Positions 19,101-28,049 of a stretch of DNA of 64,000 nt are shown here, one piece after another. The stretch spans positions 62,001 to 126,000 of the forward strand of contig JACZJK010000046.1 of the NCBI GenBank assembly GCA_014860575.1, in the 5' to 3' direction. The position numbers and the translations under genes are program-made. The DNA comes from Bacteroidales bacterium (GTDB lineage: Bacteria; Bacteroidota; Bacteroidia; Bacteroidales; JAAYJT01). Within the stretch, counting starts at the first letter, position 1, and each line of letters starts with the position of its first letter. The notes beneath the pieces were generated by a model, which saw only the letters and a program-made list of their open reading frames with translations, did no database searches and was not told where the DNA came from.

Positions 19101-20402
19101 CACCGTAAGATCGAAACCAGGTAAGAGTTCATGGTAGGTCAAATTAAAGATTCCATCATAACCATTCAGATAACACGGTGCAAAAACTACTTTTACCATA
19201 TCCTCTGGCTTGTTGGCTAAACCATTTTCCTTCAGTTTCTTAATCACAGGATCAACTTCGCGGTCAAAAAGCGTGTGAGTGATCATTTTGCCGGTGCTTG
19301 ATCCCGTATAATCTTTTGTTTTGATCCTTTCAACAAGTTCCCTTCGTGGACCGGCCTGATTTGCCGGAAGTACGATCATCGCAACTACAGGCTTTTTAAG
19401 GTTGCCCTGGCTGTTCAGCTTGCCGAGTGCATCAATGAACAAGTCTATTCCTTTGTTGCGAACCTCATAACGGCCGCAGGTCAGGAAAATGAAAGTATCG
19501 TCAGGCAGTTCGCTGCTGATGATCGCGCTGGCAACCTCGAGCAGCCTGTATCTTGCTTTACTACGCTTTTTTGCAAAACTATCTGCATCGGTTATCATGC
19601 CTGCATCATATCCGGCCGGTGTGAGTAGATCGGGCGTGCGGTTCAGAAAATGCCGGCATTCCCGCTCAGAAAGGCTGCTAATGGTTGTAAACGTATCACA
19701 ACCCAATCCAGCTGTTTTCTCAAGCGAATATTTAGCTGTGATGTTGAACCTTCGCGCCATGGCATCGGCCTGATACGTTTCCATTTCGTTGTAAAGAGGC
19801 AAACCATTTGAAGCAATGGTACGGCCAACAATTGTTGAATGTGTGGTAAAAACAGTGCCAATCTGAGGAATAAATTCCTTAATATAAAGAACCCCGGCGC
19901 CTGTCATCCACTCATGAAAATGTGCTACAATCCGATCCTGGGAAGTGATATAATAGTCATAAAAACTCTCAATTACTTTGGCTGCAGCCTGGCCAAACAA
20001 AGCCGGCTCAATATAATCCCATTGTCCAGACATAGAATCCACTTTGTGGCTTAACCACATTTCCTCAAATATTTTGTCTTTCGCTGAAAAGTAAGGTGTG
20101 AAATCAATGAGGATTACGATCGGGTTACCTGGTACATTCCATCTTCCAATCCTGAAATGTAGCCCCAGTGTGGCGGCTTTTTCTCGCCAAAGACGAAATA
20201 TTGATTCATCGAGCGTAAATTCGGGATTATCTTGTGTTTCCTTCCATACATCAGGCCCGATGAGGATATAATTGTCTTTAAGTTTTTTCTGAATTTCCGG
20301 AACCTTAGTGGAAATAATGGTGTGAATGGCGCCTACCTTGTTACAAATCTCCCAGCTCACTTCAAATAAATAGTCTGGCCTCAATAAGTTGTTTTCCTTC
20401 AT
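16155..20402 (-). CDS. Glycogen synthase (GT3-like) / alpha-glucan phosphorylase (GT35) fusion
   Basis: 1415 residues in two catalytic parts. Residues about 1-545 resemble the GT3 (eukaryotic-type) glycogen synthase: FEVSWEICNKVGAIHTI at the N-terminus and PSYYEPWGIASLESLA in the nucleotide-sugar site. Residues about 580-680 match the DUF3417 leader of short-form phosphorylases (LARNLWWCWNNDAKALFESI). Residues about 680-1290 are the GT35 domain (YFSMEFGLHDSLKIFSGGLG, HLNEGHAAF), with the PLP lysine Lys1170 in GTSGEKAVMNG. A beta-domain ends the protein. Such fusions are known in Bacteroidetes. One half should extend and the other phosphorolyse alpha-1,4-glucan. It is transcribed alone; a TACTTTTG -7 box lies at 20466-20473. 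Confidence 0.9.
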   Translation of the reverse strand: MKENNLLRPDYLFEVSWEICNKVGAIHTIISTKVPEIQKKLKDNYILIGPDVWKETQDNPEFTLDESIFRLWREKAATLGLHFRIGRWNVPGNPIVILIDFTPYFSAKDKIFEEMWLSHKVDSMSGQWDYIEPALFGQAAAKVIESFYDYYITSQDRIVAHFHEWMTGAGVLYIKEFIPQIGTVFTTHSTIVGRTIASNGLPLYNEMETYQADAMARRFNITAKYSLEKTAGLGCDTFTTISSLSERECRHFLNRTPDLLTPAGYDAGMITDADSFAKKRSKARYRLLEVASAIISSELPDDTFIFLTCGRYEVRNKGIDLFIDALGKLNSQGNLKKPVVAMIVLPANQAGPRRELVERIKTKDYTGSSTGKMITHTLFDREVDPVIKKLKENGLANKPEDMVKVVFAPCYLNGYDGIFNLTYHELLPGFDLTVYPSYYEPWGIASLESLANRVPTITTTLSGFGLHLQANFQEMKKAFSVIERSDDNSNEIPQLIVEKILATIDLDETALTSVRNAASEIALQSGWDRFIDGFKEANHMALTKVENRKHLFRDKIQTEIRLTPPAPPKKKHEWKKILIRSAIPKNLEALDALARNLWWCWNNDAKALFESIDPEKWKSLQQNPLALFESLTYQRLQELSSDTDFLHHLAHVSERFRAYMKEAEHKPARQIAYFSMEFGLHDSLKIFSGGLGVLAGDYLKEASDSNQNMIGIGLLYRYGYFQQNISILGDQVANLLPQKFTQMPIQPVRDNDGNWVTISLALPGRKMFAKVWVVNVGRIPLFLLDTDIPENQESDKVVTHQLYGGDWENRFKQELLLGVGGIRVLHAMGISPDIYHLNEGHAAFTGLERLRYHVLEEKLTFSQALELVRTTSLFTTHTPVPAGHDSFSEDLLRTYIPHYAERLNISWEEFMNLGRWVPDSPGEKFSMSVLAARLSQEMNGVSKIHGRVSREMFARMYEGYFPEELHIGHVTNGVHYPTWAAPQWQELYAKTFGENFTTDQSNPEHWKKIHEVPNQTIWEIRNSLRSEMIRYVKDRVQTDMRRRQENPKTIARILGSMNEHALTIGFARRFATYKRAHMMFTDLERLKTLINQPGKPVQLIFAGKAHPADKAGQELIKRIMEISKMPDFLGKITFVENYDMELASKLVQGVDVWLNTPMRPLEASGTSGEKAVMNGVINFSVLDGWWAEGYLPEAGWALPEERTYTEQNLQDELDSLSIYNILENEIIPAFYTRDISGLSKDWITYVKNTISGIAPHFTMKRMMDDYVKQYYNKLIERSDKMKADNYQLIRDMAAWKRRMMRDWNHIEVLKVEVPDSRNEPLNIGDVFSAKVTLDLNGISPGDIGVEILFGQKENDEVKTIHFNKELQLVKSESNGVVFAVEFPSEKSGVFDYAFRIFPKHELLPHWQDLYMVTWF

Positions 20403-20867
20403 AGAAATTATAAATAATACTGTCAGTCAATGTGTTAATCAAAAACCAAAAAGTTTAACAGGGCACAAAAGTATGCATTTTGAGCGTAAACCTTAGGATC
20501 GCGATGTAAGCAATACAAACAGCTATAACGTTAAAATTGTTGCTTTGCTATTGCTCAACTTGTTAGAACCTCAAAATAATTTAAGGTCAGTTTTAAATGT
20601 TCATCGTTTGAATCAGGTAATTCACTGGTTGATTTGCCCCGTTCACCGGAATTCAGTTTCCGGTGAGGAGAAGCCGTTCTATTTTTGCTTCATCAAACAT
20701 TGATTCATGCAGTTTTATATTCTCATAATTTTTGGTTTGTTGGTTTGGTTAATTGCACATCCCGGTTCACACAAGGACCGGGATGCTGCATTTAGTGCAT
20801 ACCCCCCATCAATGAAATAAAAAAACGTCATATTTTAGCCCTTTATAAATACAATCCAAAACCAACG
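20403..20867. other. 465-bp divergent intergenic region
   Basis: No gene is visible. On the minus strand a TAnnTTTG-type -7 box is at 20466-20473, about 65 nt before the glycogen gene. A hairpin with a 9-bp stem and 6-nt loop lies at 20643-20666 (tcaccggaa / ttccggtga). The plus-strand side before the DUF418 gene is AT-rich without a clear promoter match. Confidence 0.45.
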
Positions 20868-22109
20868 ATGACACTACTAATTACACCAACCGCATCTTCT
20901 CAACGCATTGAGTTGCTTGATGCCCTGCGTGGCTTGGCCATTTTCGGCATCCTGATGGTAAATATGCCATTATTTTTCAAACCTGTTTCTGCCATGCTTT
21001 TGGGTTATACAGGGTCGGGCAACATCCTTGAATTGTTTTCCCAACTGTTTATCAAATTCTTTTTTGAAGGGAAATTTTATGTGATTTTCTCAATGCTTTT
21101 CGGCTATGGATTCTGGCTGTTTATCAACCGCACCAGCCCGGACGGCAAGAGCATCATCCCAACATTTCGCTGGCGGGTATTTTACCTGATGCTTTTTGGA
21201 ATTGCTCATATTGTTTTCCTCTGGGCTGGCGACATCCTTCTATGGTACGCTATACTTGGCTTTATACTACTGTTATACCGGAAAGTTTCGGATAGGGGAA
21301 TAATAAAATGGGCCGCATGGCTGGTAATTATACCTACGCTGATGATCGGCCTTTTTACACTCCTTGCTTTACTTGCCGGCATGGATCCTTCAGCAAAGGA
21401 AGCTTTTGAAGCAGGCGTAAAGGAGAATGCTGCCGGCATGCAGATGCTTCATGATAAGGCGTATCAGGTCTATTCCAATGGATCGTATTCTGAAATTATT
21501 TCCACACGAATCACAGAATATCTTACATTAATGCCAGGCGCTTTTTTCTTTTATCCTGTAGTTCTGGCCATGTTTCTGGCTGGTGTTTGGGCTGCACGAA
21601 AAGGCATCATCAAAAACTACCATGATCATCTGCCTTTTTTCAGCAGACTGCTCAAATGGGGATTAATTATTGGCATACCTGTAAGTGTGGCGTATGCATA
21701 TGCTTACACACAGGCACCCATGAGCGAGCCAGGTATCTGGAGTCTTCTGGGAACCGCAGGACATACAGTGAGTGGAATTATGCTCGGTATGGCCTATGTT
21801 TCAGCAATTGTATTACTAACTGCAAGAGGAAGTTTAGATAAATTCTTGAGTCTGATAGCAGCTGTAGGCCGGATGGCCCTGACAAATTACCTGCTGCATT
21901 CAATCATTTGCACGACCCTCTTCTTGCCTTATGGATTTGGATTATTTGGTAAAATTGAATACTGGCAAGGCATACTTTTAACTATTGTGATTTTTAGTCT
22001 GCAAATCCCATTCAGCATTTTCTGGCTCAAACACTTTAACTATGGACCATTTGAATGGCTATGGAGAAGTTTGACTTACCGGAAGTTGCAACCCTTTAGG
22101 AAAAGTTGA
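20868..22109 (+). CDS. DUF418 domain-containing integral membrane protein
   Basis: 413 residues with about nine to ten hydrophobic helices. The start RIELLDALRGLAIFGILMVN is the hallmark of this family. The central helices contain FEGKFYVIFSMLFGYGF, and the C-terminal DUF418 block has GRMALTNYLLHSI and GPFEWLWRSLTY. It sits in the cytoplasmic membrane. The family is related to acyltransferase-3/HGSNAT-like membrane proteins, but no substrate is established. It is monocistronic, followed by a purine-rich low-complexity tract. Confidence 0.88.
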   Translation: MTLLITPTASSQRIELLDALRGLAIFGILMVNMPLFFKPVSAMLLGYTGSGNILELFSQLFIKFFFEGKFYVIFSMLFGYGFWLFINRTSPDGKSIIPTFRWRVFYLMLFGIAHIVFLWAGDILLWYAILGFILLLYRKVSDRGIIKWAAWLVIIPTLMIGLFTLLALLAGMDPSAKEAFEAGVKENAAGMQMLHDKAYQVYSNGSYSEIISTRITEYLTLMPGAFFFYPVVLAMFLAGVWAARKGIIKNYHDHLPFFSRLLKWGLIIGIPVSVAYAYAYTQAPMSEPGIWSLLGTAGHTVSGIMLGMAYVSAIVLLTARGSLDKFLSLIAAVGRMALTNYLLHSIICTTLFLPYGFGLFGKIEYWQGILLTIVIFSLQIPFSIFWLKHFNYGPFEWLWRSLTYRKLQPFRKS

Positions 22110-22345
22110 TGAGGAGGTGTGTGAGGCGAGAGAAGAAGGGGAGAATTGGAGAGTGGGAGAAAGGGAGATGGGTGACGGGAATGGGGCGTGGGGAGTGGGA
22201 CAAAATAGAATATGATTCCAATCTCAAGAAGCCTTGGATTTCGAGTTTTAGTCTTTATACTTTGAATTTTGGCCTTTGAATTTGAAACTTGGTTCTTGGG
22301 ACTTGGAACTTTGAACCTGGAACATTGAACCTGGAACTTACCACG
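22110..22345. repeat. Low-complexity intergenic tract (purine-rich, then ttgaacctgg repeats)
   Basis: Bases about 22110-22200 are almost pure purine on the plus strand (gaggaggtgtgtgaggcgag and similar). Bases about 22255-22340 are degenerate repeats of cttggaactttgaacctgg. The first part, read on the minus strand, resembles the tract at about 29400-29490. No gene. Confidence 0.5.
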
Positions 22346-23215
22346 CTACCCGAGCAACTTCACCATCGCCCGTCCGATGTCGGCAGGTGAATCTACCACA
22401 TGAATGCCACAGTCGCGAAGGATTGCTTTCTTTGCTTCAGCAGTGTCGCTATGGCCACCAATGATGGCTCCTGCATGGCCCATGGTACGGCCTTTGGGAG
22501 CAGTGGCGCCGGCAATAAAGGCAACCACAGGTTTTGTTCCGTTAGCCTTTATCCATTCAGCAGCTTCAGCTTCCATGCCACCGCCAATTTCACCAATCAT
22601 CACAATGCCTTTGGTTTCCGGATCGCTCAAGAACAATTCGATGGCATCACGCGTGGTGGTTCCCACAATAGGGTCGCCACCAATACCAATAGCTGTGGTC
22701 TGACCCAAACCGATCTTGGTCAACTGGTCAACGGCTTCATAGGTTAAGGTTCCTGAGCGGGAAACAATGCCAACCACTCCTTTTTTGTGTATGAAACCAG
22801 GCATGATGCCAATTTTGGCTTCATCAGGGGTGATAATGCCAGGGCAGTTAGGCCCGATCAGTCGGCTATTTTTGTCTTTCAGATATTCTTTTACTTTTAC
22901 CATATCCAGAACCGGAATGCCTTCGGTGATGCAAACAATTACTTTTATACCTGCTTCGGCAGCCTCCATGATGGCATCGGCTGCAAATGCCGGCGGAACG
23001 AAGATGAGGGAAACATCAGCACCGGTTTTTTTTACAGCATCTGAAACTGAATTAAATACTGGTCTGTCGAGATGGGTCTGACCACCTTTACCAGGTGTGA
23101 CCCCACCAACTACATTGGTTCCGTATTCAATCATTTGGCCTGCATGAAAAGTACCTTCGGTGCCTGTGAAGCCCTGTACAATAACTTTTGAGTATTTGTT
23201 GACGAGTATGCTCAT
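22346..23215 (-). CDS. sucD: Succinate-CoA ligase, ADP-forming, alpha subunit
   Basis: 289 residues, the family length. The CoA-binding Rossmann domain begins with [17 protein letters not shown]. The ligase domain has [20 protein letters not shown] and the phosphohistidine region [13 protein letters not shown]. With the beta subunit it interconverts succinyl-CoA and succinate with nucleotide triphosphate formation in the TCA cycle. sucC is not in this window, unlike the common sucCD operon. A minus-strand -7 box (TATCTTTG) is at 23251-23258, giving a leader of about 30 nt. Confidence 0.95.
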   Translation of the reverse strand: MSILVNKYSKVIVQGFTGTEGTFHAGQMIEYGTNVVGGVTPGKGGQTHLDRPVFNSVSDAVKKTGADVSLIFVPPAFAADAIMEAAEAGIKVIVCITEGIPVLDMVKVKEYLKDKNSRLIGPNCPGIITPDEAKIGIMPGFIHKKGVVGIVSRSGTLTYEAVDQLTKIGLGQTTAIGIGGDPIVGTTTRDAIELFLSDPETKGIVMIGEIGGGMEAEAAEWIKANGTKPVVAFIAGATAPKGRTMGHAGAIIGGHSDTAEAKKAILRDCGIHVVDSPADIGRAMVKLLG

Positions 23216-23250
23216 TGCTCAGTGGTTTTTAGATAAATTCAATGATGAAG

Positions 23251-23258
23251 CAAAGATA
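23251..23258 (-). promoter_or_regulatory. Putative -7 box of sucD
   Basis: The minus strand reads TATCTTTG, a full match to the Bacteroidetes TAnnTTTG element, 36 nt before the sucD start. A -33 TTG is not found at the ideal spacing. Confidence 0.4.
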
Positions 23259-23351
23259 AAAGCTTTTGGGTATCTGAAAAACTTAATGCTGGTTCAAACA
23301 ACAATATGTTTTAAAAGTTCATCTGGGTTCGGATATTACAAAATGTGAATG

Positions 23352-23381
23352 TTGAAAACCCTCAATGTAATTGTACCTTTG
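23352..23381 (+). promoter_or_regulatory. Promoter of mnmE
   Basis: TTG at 23352-23354, 19 nt spacer, then TACCTTTG at 23374-23381. Both elements and the spacing fit the Bacteroidetes vegetative promoter. The expected transcript start, about 23388, supports the ATG at 23407 over the in-frame start at 23371. Confidence 0.7.
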
Positions 23382-23406
23382 CGTAAATCTTAACAATTGG
23401 CATTCT

Positions 23407-24813
23407 ATGCAAAGGGAAAGGAAAAATCAAAATACAGATACGATTTGCGCTATTTCCACAGCGCCGGGACGCGGAGCCATTGCCATGATAAGAGTTTCAG
23501 GTCCGGAAGCTATTAACGTTACAGAAAATTTGTTCGACCCGGCAACCAAAGACACAAAACTCTCAGAGCAAAAAGGCTATACCCTGCATTATGGGAACCT
23601 TTCAGTGAATGGGGAATTAATTGACCAGGTTGTTGTTGGCTTGTTCAGGGCTCCTCATTCCTACACATCAGAAGATGTGGTTGAGATTTCCTGCCATGGT
23701 TCGCCATACATCCAGCAACGCATTATGGAAGCGCTTATTGGCCAGGGTATCAGGGTTGCCGAGCCGGGAGAGTTCACTTTGCGGGCTTTCATAAACGGGC
23801 GCATAGACCTTTCGCAGGCTGAAGCAGTGGCCGATCTTATTGCCTCCAGTTCTAAGGCTTCGCATCAACTGGCGATGAACCAAATGCGGGGTGGGTTCTC
23901 AAAAAAGATTGAAGAACTGAGGCAACAGTTGGTTGATTTTGCAGCCCTCATAGAACTGGAACTGGACTTCAGCGAAGAAGATGTAGAGTTCGCTAATCGC
24001 GATCAACTGAATGAATTGCTTGTGGATCTGAAAACAGAGTTAAAATTGCTGATCGAATCGTTTCGCATGGGCAATGTGCTCAAACATGGCATTCCTGTAG
24101 CAATTGTAGGAAAACCGAATGTAGGCAAAAGCACCCTGCTCAATGCACTGCTGAACGAAGAACGGGCCATCGTTTCAGAAATTCCGGGAACAACGCGCGA
24201 CAGCATTGAGGATGTGATCAGCATCCATGGTGTTGCCTTTAGGTTTATTGATACAGCGGGTTTGCGCGATACAACCGATACAATTGAAGGATTTGGCATT
24301 GAGCGAACCCATCAAAAGATGGAGCAGGCGGCGATTATCCTTTACTTATTCGATCTCAACGAATTCAGCGTTGCGGAGTTGAACGAAACATTTGAAAACC
24401 TGAACGAAAAATATGGCGACCAGGATAAACGTATTATTCTTATCGGGAACAAAACGGATATGCTGGTTGAGATTCCCCACGATTTCAATGAACTTGTTGA
24501 ACACGAAACCATTTTTGTGAGCGCCAAACAAAAAGAAAACATCAACCTGATTATTGACTCATTGCTTCGCTCAGTGGAACATGGCGCTATTGACAGCGAT
24601 ACGATGGTCAGCAATGCCCGTCACCTGCAGGCATTACAGGAAGCACTGAAGGCCGTGGAAACTGTTGAAGAAGGATTTATCATCCGTTTATCGAGCGACC
24701 TGGTTGCCGTGGATATACGGATGGCTTTGCATCATTTAGGCACGATTACAGGAAAAGTGACGACGGATGAGATTTTAGGGTCAATATTTGGGAAATTCTG
24801 CATCGGCAAATAG
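23407..24813 (+). CDS. mnmE: tRNA uridine-5-carboxymethylaminomethyl modification GTPase MnmE
   Basis: 468 residues from the ATG at 23407; the frame is open from 23371, but that start lies inside the promoter. The N-terminal folate-binding domain has ICAISTAPGRGAIAMIRVSG and GEFTLRAFINGRIDLSQAEA. The Ras-like G domain carries GKPNVGKST (Lys241), DTAGLRDT and NKTD. The protein ends in the conserved CIGK. With MnmG it installs the cmnm5 group on wobble uridines of tRNA. It is monocistronic with a good promoter and a hairpin after the stop. Confidence 0.97.
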   Translation: MQRERKNQNTDTICAISTAPGRGAIAMIRVSGPEAINVTENLFDPATKDTKLSEQKGYTLHYGNLSVNGELIDQVVVGLFRAPHSYTSEDVVEISCHGSPYIQQRIMEALIGQGIRVAEPGEFTLRAFINGRIDLSQAEAVADLIASSSKASHQLAMNQMRGGFSKKIEELRQQLVDFAALIELELDFSEEDVEFANRDQLNELLVDLKTELKLLIESFRMGNVLKHGIPVAIVGKPNVGKSTLLNALLNEERAIVSEIPGTTRDSIEDVISIHGVAFRFIDTAGLRDTTDTIEGFGIERTHQKMEQAAIILYLFDLNEFSVAELNETFENLNEKYGDQDKRIILIGNKTDMLVEIPHDFNELVEHETIFVSAKQKENINLIIDSLLRSVEHGAIDSDTMVSNARHLQALQEALKAVETVEEGFIIRLSSDLVAVDIRMALHHLGTITGKVTTDEILGSIFGKFCIGK

Positions 24814-24817
24814 GTGG

Positions 24818-24848
24818 ACGCTGTCAGGTGCTGCGCACGCTGACAGGT
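24818..24848. terminator. Hairpin after mnmE containing paired 12-bp words
   Basis: The left stem (24821-24831, ctgtcaggtgc) and right stem (24835-24846, gcac then ctgacag) pair with one bulged base around a 3-nt loop. It lies 4 bp after the mnmE stop and may act as a terminator, although there is no long T run. The same two 12-bp words reappear in reverse complement at 27049-27078. Confidence 0.5.
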
Positions 24849-24931
24849 ACACTCGCACAAATTCCGCGAAGCGCAAAACTATTAATGAAATGAGTAGAAA
24901 CAATTGGTATTAACCTCAAAAACAAAAAAAT

Positions 24932-25267
24932 ATGGAATTACTTTCTATTGACAAATCCAGGTTCAAAGAATTAAAAGAAGAACTGAACAGCAACGAAGAA
25001 CTAGTTGGCAGACTCAAACAAAATCCTGAGAAAGTGCTGAAAGAATTTAGCCAACCTAACCCTTTGGAATCCGACAAGTGGATTTACAGGATCATAGTGA
25101 TCGCTTTGGGTACAACGATTTTAGCAACTATCATTGGCGTATTAATCCTTATTGGCAATGGTAAGATTGATGATGACAACAGCGTGCCAACAATCCTTAC
25201 AGCAATTGGATCAGCAGCTATAGGAGCGCTTGCAGGACTGCTGGCCCCACCGCCTAAAAAAGGTTAA
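24932..25267 (+). CDS. Small membrane protein of unknown function
   Basis: 111 residues. The N-terminal half (1-48) is charged and helical (FKELKEELNSNEELVGRLKQ). It is followed by two membrane helices, about 50-72 (IYRIIVIALGTTILATIIGV) and about 84-104 (ILTAIGSAAIGALAGLLAPP), so it is a two-pass protein of the inner membrane. I do not recognise a family. It lies alone between the mnmE hairpin and a T9SS cargo gene. Confidence 0.6.
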   Translation: MELLSIDKSRFKELKEELNSNEELVGRLKQNPEKVLKEFSQPNPLESDKWIYRIIVIALGTTILATIIGVLILIGNGKIDDDNSVPTILTAIGSAAIGALAGLLAPPPKKG

Positions 25268-25451
25268 GGAGCTAAGCTCGCATTCTCCACTCTTCAAAAC
25301 CAGTGAGAATATTTACTCCGGGAAGGATTGCTTAACTTATGGTACTTAACCATCTACACTGCTGAAATACTGCATTGTGAGCCTGGCTGTACCTGGTGTT
25401 TTTCCATGAACAAAATGCATAATCATTGTGTTTCTAAAAAAACCAACCAAC

Positions 25452-26957
25452 ATGCAATCCAACATGAAGCACATATTTACCCTCACCCTCTTGTTGCTTT
25501 TCACTGCAACTGTTAATAGCCAGCAATTTATCTGGGCTGAATCATACGACATAAGCAATACCAACGAAGTAGCAGCCATGACAGTGGATGCCGACAGTAA
25601 TGTGTACATTACAGGCATCCACAACGCCCCATCAACGTTGCCCTATAAAGGAGATGCGTACATTTTGAAAACTACGTCCGTTGGCGAGGTTCTTAGGACC
25701 GATTACATATTCGGACAGTTGCTGATCGGAGATATGATCGCAGTAGGAACCGATGTACTCATCGTTGGGCAATCAACAAATGCTTTTGTTTACCGTGGTT
25801 CGTCATACGAGGACGGTCAATATTTTATGTTCATGATGATGATTGATGCTTCAGGAAATCATTTATGGCATATTACTGACCAGAGTAAATGGGGCGCTTA
25901 TGCCAGCATTTCATTAGGAAATACAGGCAATATTGCCGTGCATGTCCGAAACCAATCCAACCTTGGCGATTGGATCTTAATTCTTGATCCTGATGGCAAC
26001 ATTCTCAAATCAAAGCAGGTGTCCTCAGCATTCACGCTGGTAAAAGACATTGCCTTTTATAATGATAAAATTTATTTCAATGGTGGTTTTAACGGCCCGG
26101 GAACGGTTATGGTAGATACCATACTCATAGAATTGCCCCAAACCCAGAATGCTTCCATTACCATGGGATTGAATGAGGATTTGACTGCAGAATGGCTTTT
26201 TATGGACGAAACATTCAATAATGCTACCGGAAGGATCGTAGCCAATGAAAACGGCCTTTATGTTTACGAACAAGTGGTAGAAGGCGGATTTACACCCGAA
26301 AACACTCTTAAAAAACTAAGCTTTGACGGACAACTTATGGTCGAGGTTATTGTGCCCTTTTTCACGCATTTGGCAAGCTTCCGTGCTGACATGGTGAGCA
26401 CTCCTACTTACATCGGGCTTTTCACACAAAATGCCTCCGATTTCAACAGCCATAAAGTAGTCCTCTTTAATCACGACCTTGCTCTGGAATCAGAAAAAAT
26501 CATTAATGGCCCATCGGTATATTATTCAGGTCAGATTTCAAGCATTGGAGATGAAATCTTTGTTTCGCATGTTCACAAAGGAGATCTTGTATTTGTAGAT
26601 GACCTGACGCTACCTTACAACGGGACTGGCAACAAGGCTTATATTTCAAATCTTAGTTTCTCTTCCGTAGCAACCTATGTTGAAAATCCCTTTCAAGACA
26701 TTGGCTTTATGGTTTTCCCTAATCCTTCGAACCAGTGGATCAGCGTAAACTACGACGGTAATCTTTATAGTTTACAAAGCATCAAGATATTTGATCAGGC
26801 GGGAAGTGTAGTTCTAAATAATAAATTCAGTAAGCAGTTCAATAATATTGATGTAAGAAACCTTCCCAGGGGTGTTTATTATTTACATGCAGTTTTTTCA
26901 GACAAAAAATCACACGCGGAAAAATCGGTCTCAAGGAAAATAATTCTTGCCGATTAA
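25452..26957 (+). CDS. Secreted T9SS type A cargo protein with beta-propeller-like repeats
   Basis: About 501 residues from the ATG at 25452; ATG 25464 also leaves an intact signal peptide (FTLTLLLLFTATVNSQQ). The central region has SBBP/propeller-like units (MTVDADSNVYITG, DASGNHLWH, DPDGNILK). The last 80 residues are a type IX sorting domain: FMVFPNPSNQWISVNYDG, IKIFDQAGSVV, and LPRGVYYLHAVF. It should be carried across the outer membrane by T9SS and displayed or released. No enzymatic motif is visible. Confidence 0.8.
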   Translation: MQSNMKHIFTLTLLLLFTATVNSQQFIWAESYDISNTNEVAAMTVDADSNVYITGIHNAPSTLPYKGDAYILKTTSVGEVLRTDYIFGQLLIGDMIAVGTDVLIVGQSTNAFVYRGSSYEDGQYFMFMMMIDASGNHLWHITDQSKWGAYASISLGNTGNIAVHVRNQSNLGDWILILDPDGNILKSKQVSSAFTLVKDIAFYNDKIYFNGGFNGPGTVMVDTILIELPQTQNASITMGLNEDLTAEWLFMDETFNNATGRIVANENGLYVYEQVVEGGFTPENTLKKLSFDGQLMVEVIVPFFTHLASFRADMVSTPTYIGLFTQNASDFNSHKVVLFNHDLALESEKIINGPSVYYSGQISSIGDEIFVSHVHKGDLVFVDDLTLPYNGTGNKAYISNLSFSSVATYVENPFQDIGFMVFPNPSNQWISVNYDGNLYSLQSIKIFDQAGSVVLNNKFSKQFNNIDVRNLPRGVYYLHAVFSDKKSHAEKSVSRKIILAD

Positions 26958-27023
26958 TTCCAGTCATTCGGTAATTTAGAATTTCAAACCAGTAAGCTTA
27001 AGCAATAAGCATTTTCTTTTGAG

Positions 27024-27078
27024 ACGCTGACAGATCCTTTTATTCCGAACCTGACAGCGTCGCCAGACCTGTCAGCGT
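27024..27078. terminator. Inverted repeat between convergent genes
   Basis: Arms 27024-27033 (acgctgacag) and 27069-27078 (ctgtcagcgt) are perfect reverse complements, with a third related word at 27049-27060. The position between convergent stops suggests a transcription end. The words match those after mnmE. Confidence 0.45.
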
Positions 27079-27089
27079 TCGCTCGCTCG

Positions 27090-28049
27090 CTAATCAGAAC
27101 GAACTCTCAAAAAACCATATTCCGAAATGCTGATTTTTGATAAGATATAAGCCAGAGCCAGTCCTGTCACCATTTGCCAGATGCCCCACCAGGCAGCCAT
27201 AAAAGCCATTCCGCCATTAGCATCAAAGAGTTTAGGGTTGAAAATTAGCACCAGTGCAAGGCCGGAGTTCTGAATCCCGGTTTCGATGGAGAGCGTACGC
27301 CTGTCAATCCGCGGAACGCGTCCGATGGTTCCCACAATATAGCCTGTAAAAAGAGTTTGGGCATTCAGCAGCATTACAACAATGCCGAGCGGGATAATCA
27401 CGCCGGGAATATGCTGAGCATTGGCAGCCAGCGCACCGATGATAAAAGTCATGTATAGAATCACCGAAGTGATTTTGACTTTTTTCTTATATTTTTCTGT
27501 GGTCTGCGGAAATTTATAAGCAAACCACATACCTGCAAGCAAGGGAATGCCCAGAAGAATAAAAACGGTCTGAGCCATTTGCAGAAAATCGATATGGATC
27601 GGAATATTCAGGTGTTTGGCCTTTTCATAATAATTCACATACATATTACCCCAGAAAGCAAAATTCAAAGGTGTGACAATGGTTGCTGACAAGGTTGAAA
27701 AGGCTGTGAGACTAACTGATAACGCCACATTAGCTTTTGATAATGAAGAAATAAAATTTGAGATATTGCCCCCGGGACAGGCAGCAATCAGGATCATACC
27801 CATAGCTATGGAAGGAGGCGGATTAAGTATGATTACCAATAGGAAAGTAAGTGCCGGCAAAAGAAAGATTTGCGAAAAAATGCCCAGCAGTGCCGACTTG
27901 GGAAATAAAAAAATATTTCTGAAATGCTCGGTTTTAATGCCGAGTGCCACGCCAAACATGATGATGGCCAGCGTAATATTCATATACAAAAGCCCTCCTT
28001 CGCTGAAATTCAGGCGGGTTTGGTCAATGGCGGATAAGGATTCAAACAT
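27090..28049 (-). CDS. Bile acid:sodium symporter (BASS) family transporter
   Basis: 319 residues with eight to nine hydrophobic helices. BASS signatures: LAIIMFGVALGIKTEHFRNI near the N-terminus, AACPGGNISNFISSLSKANVALSVSLTAFSTL split over the fourth and fifth helices (the conserved sodium-site region), and ETGIQNSGLALVL later. The family moves organic anions with sodium across the inner membrane; bacterial substrates vary and cannot be told from sequence. It is convergent with the T9SS cargo gene and divergent from a small barrel gene. Confidence 0.9.
   Translation of the reverse strand: MFESLSAIDQTRLNFSEGGLLYMNITLAIIMFGVALGIKTEHFRNIFLFPKSALLGIFSQIFLLPALTFLLVIILNPPPSIAMGMILIAACPGGNISNFISSLSKANVALSVSLTAFSTLSATIVTPLNFAFWGNMYVNYYEKAKHLNIPIHIDFLQMAQTVFILLGIPLLAGMWFAYKFPQTTEKYKKKVKITSVILYMTFIIGALAANAQHIPGVIIPLGIVVMLLNAQTLFTGYIVGTIGRVPRIDRRTLSIETGIQNSGLALVLIFNPKLFDANGGMAFMAAWWGIWQMVTGLALAYILSKISISEYGFLRVRSD

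Noticed and set aside
23371-23406. Longer N-terminus for MnmE
   Set aside because: The start would be inside the predicted promoter (23352-23381), and the added residues are not family-like.
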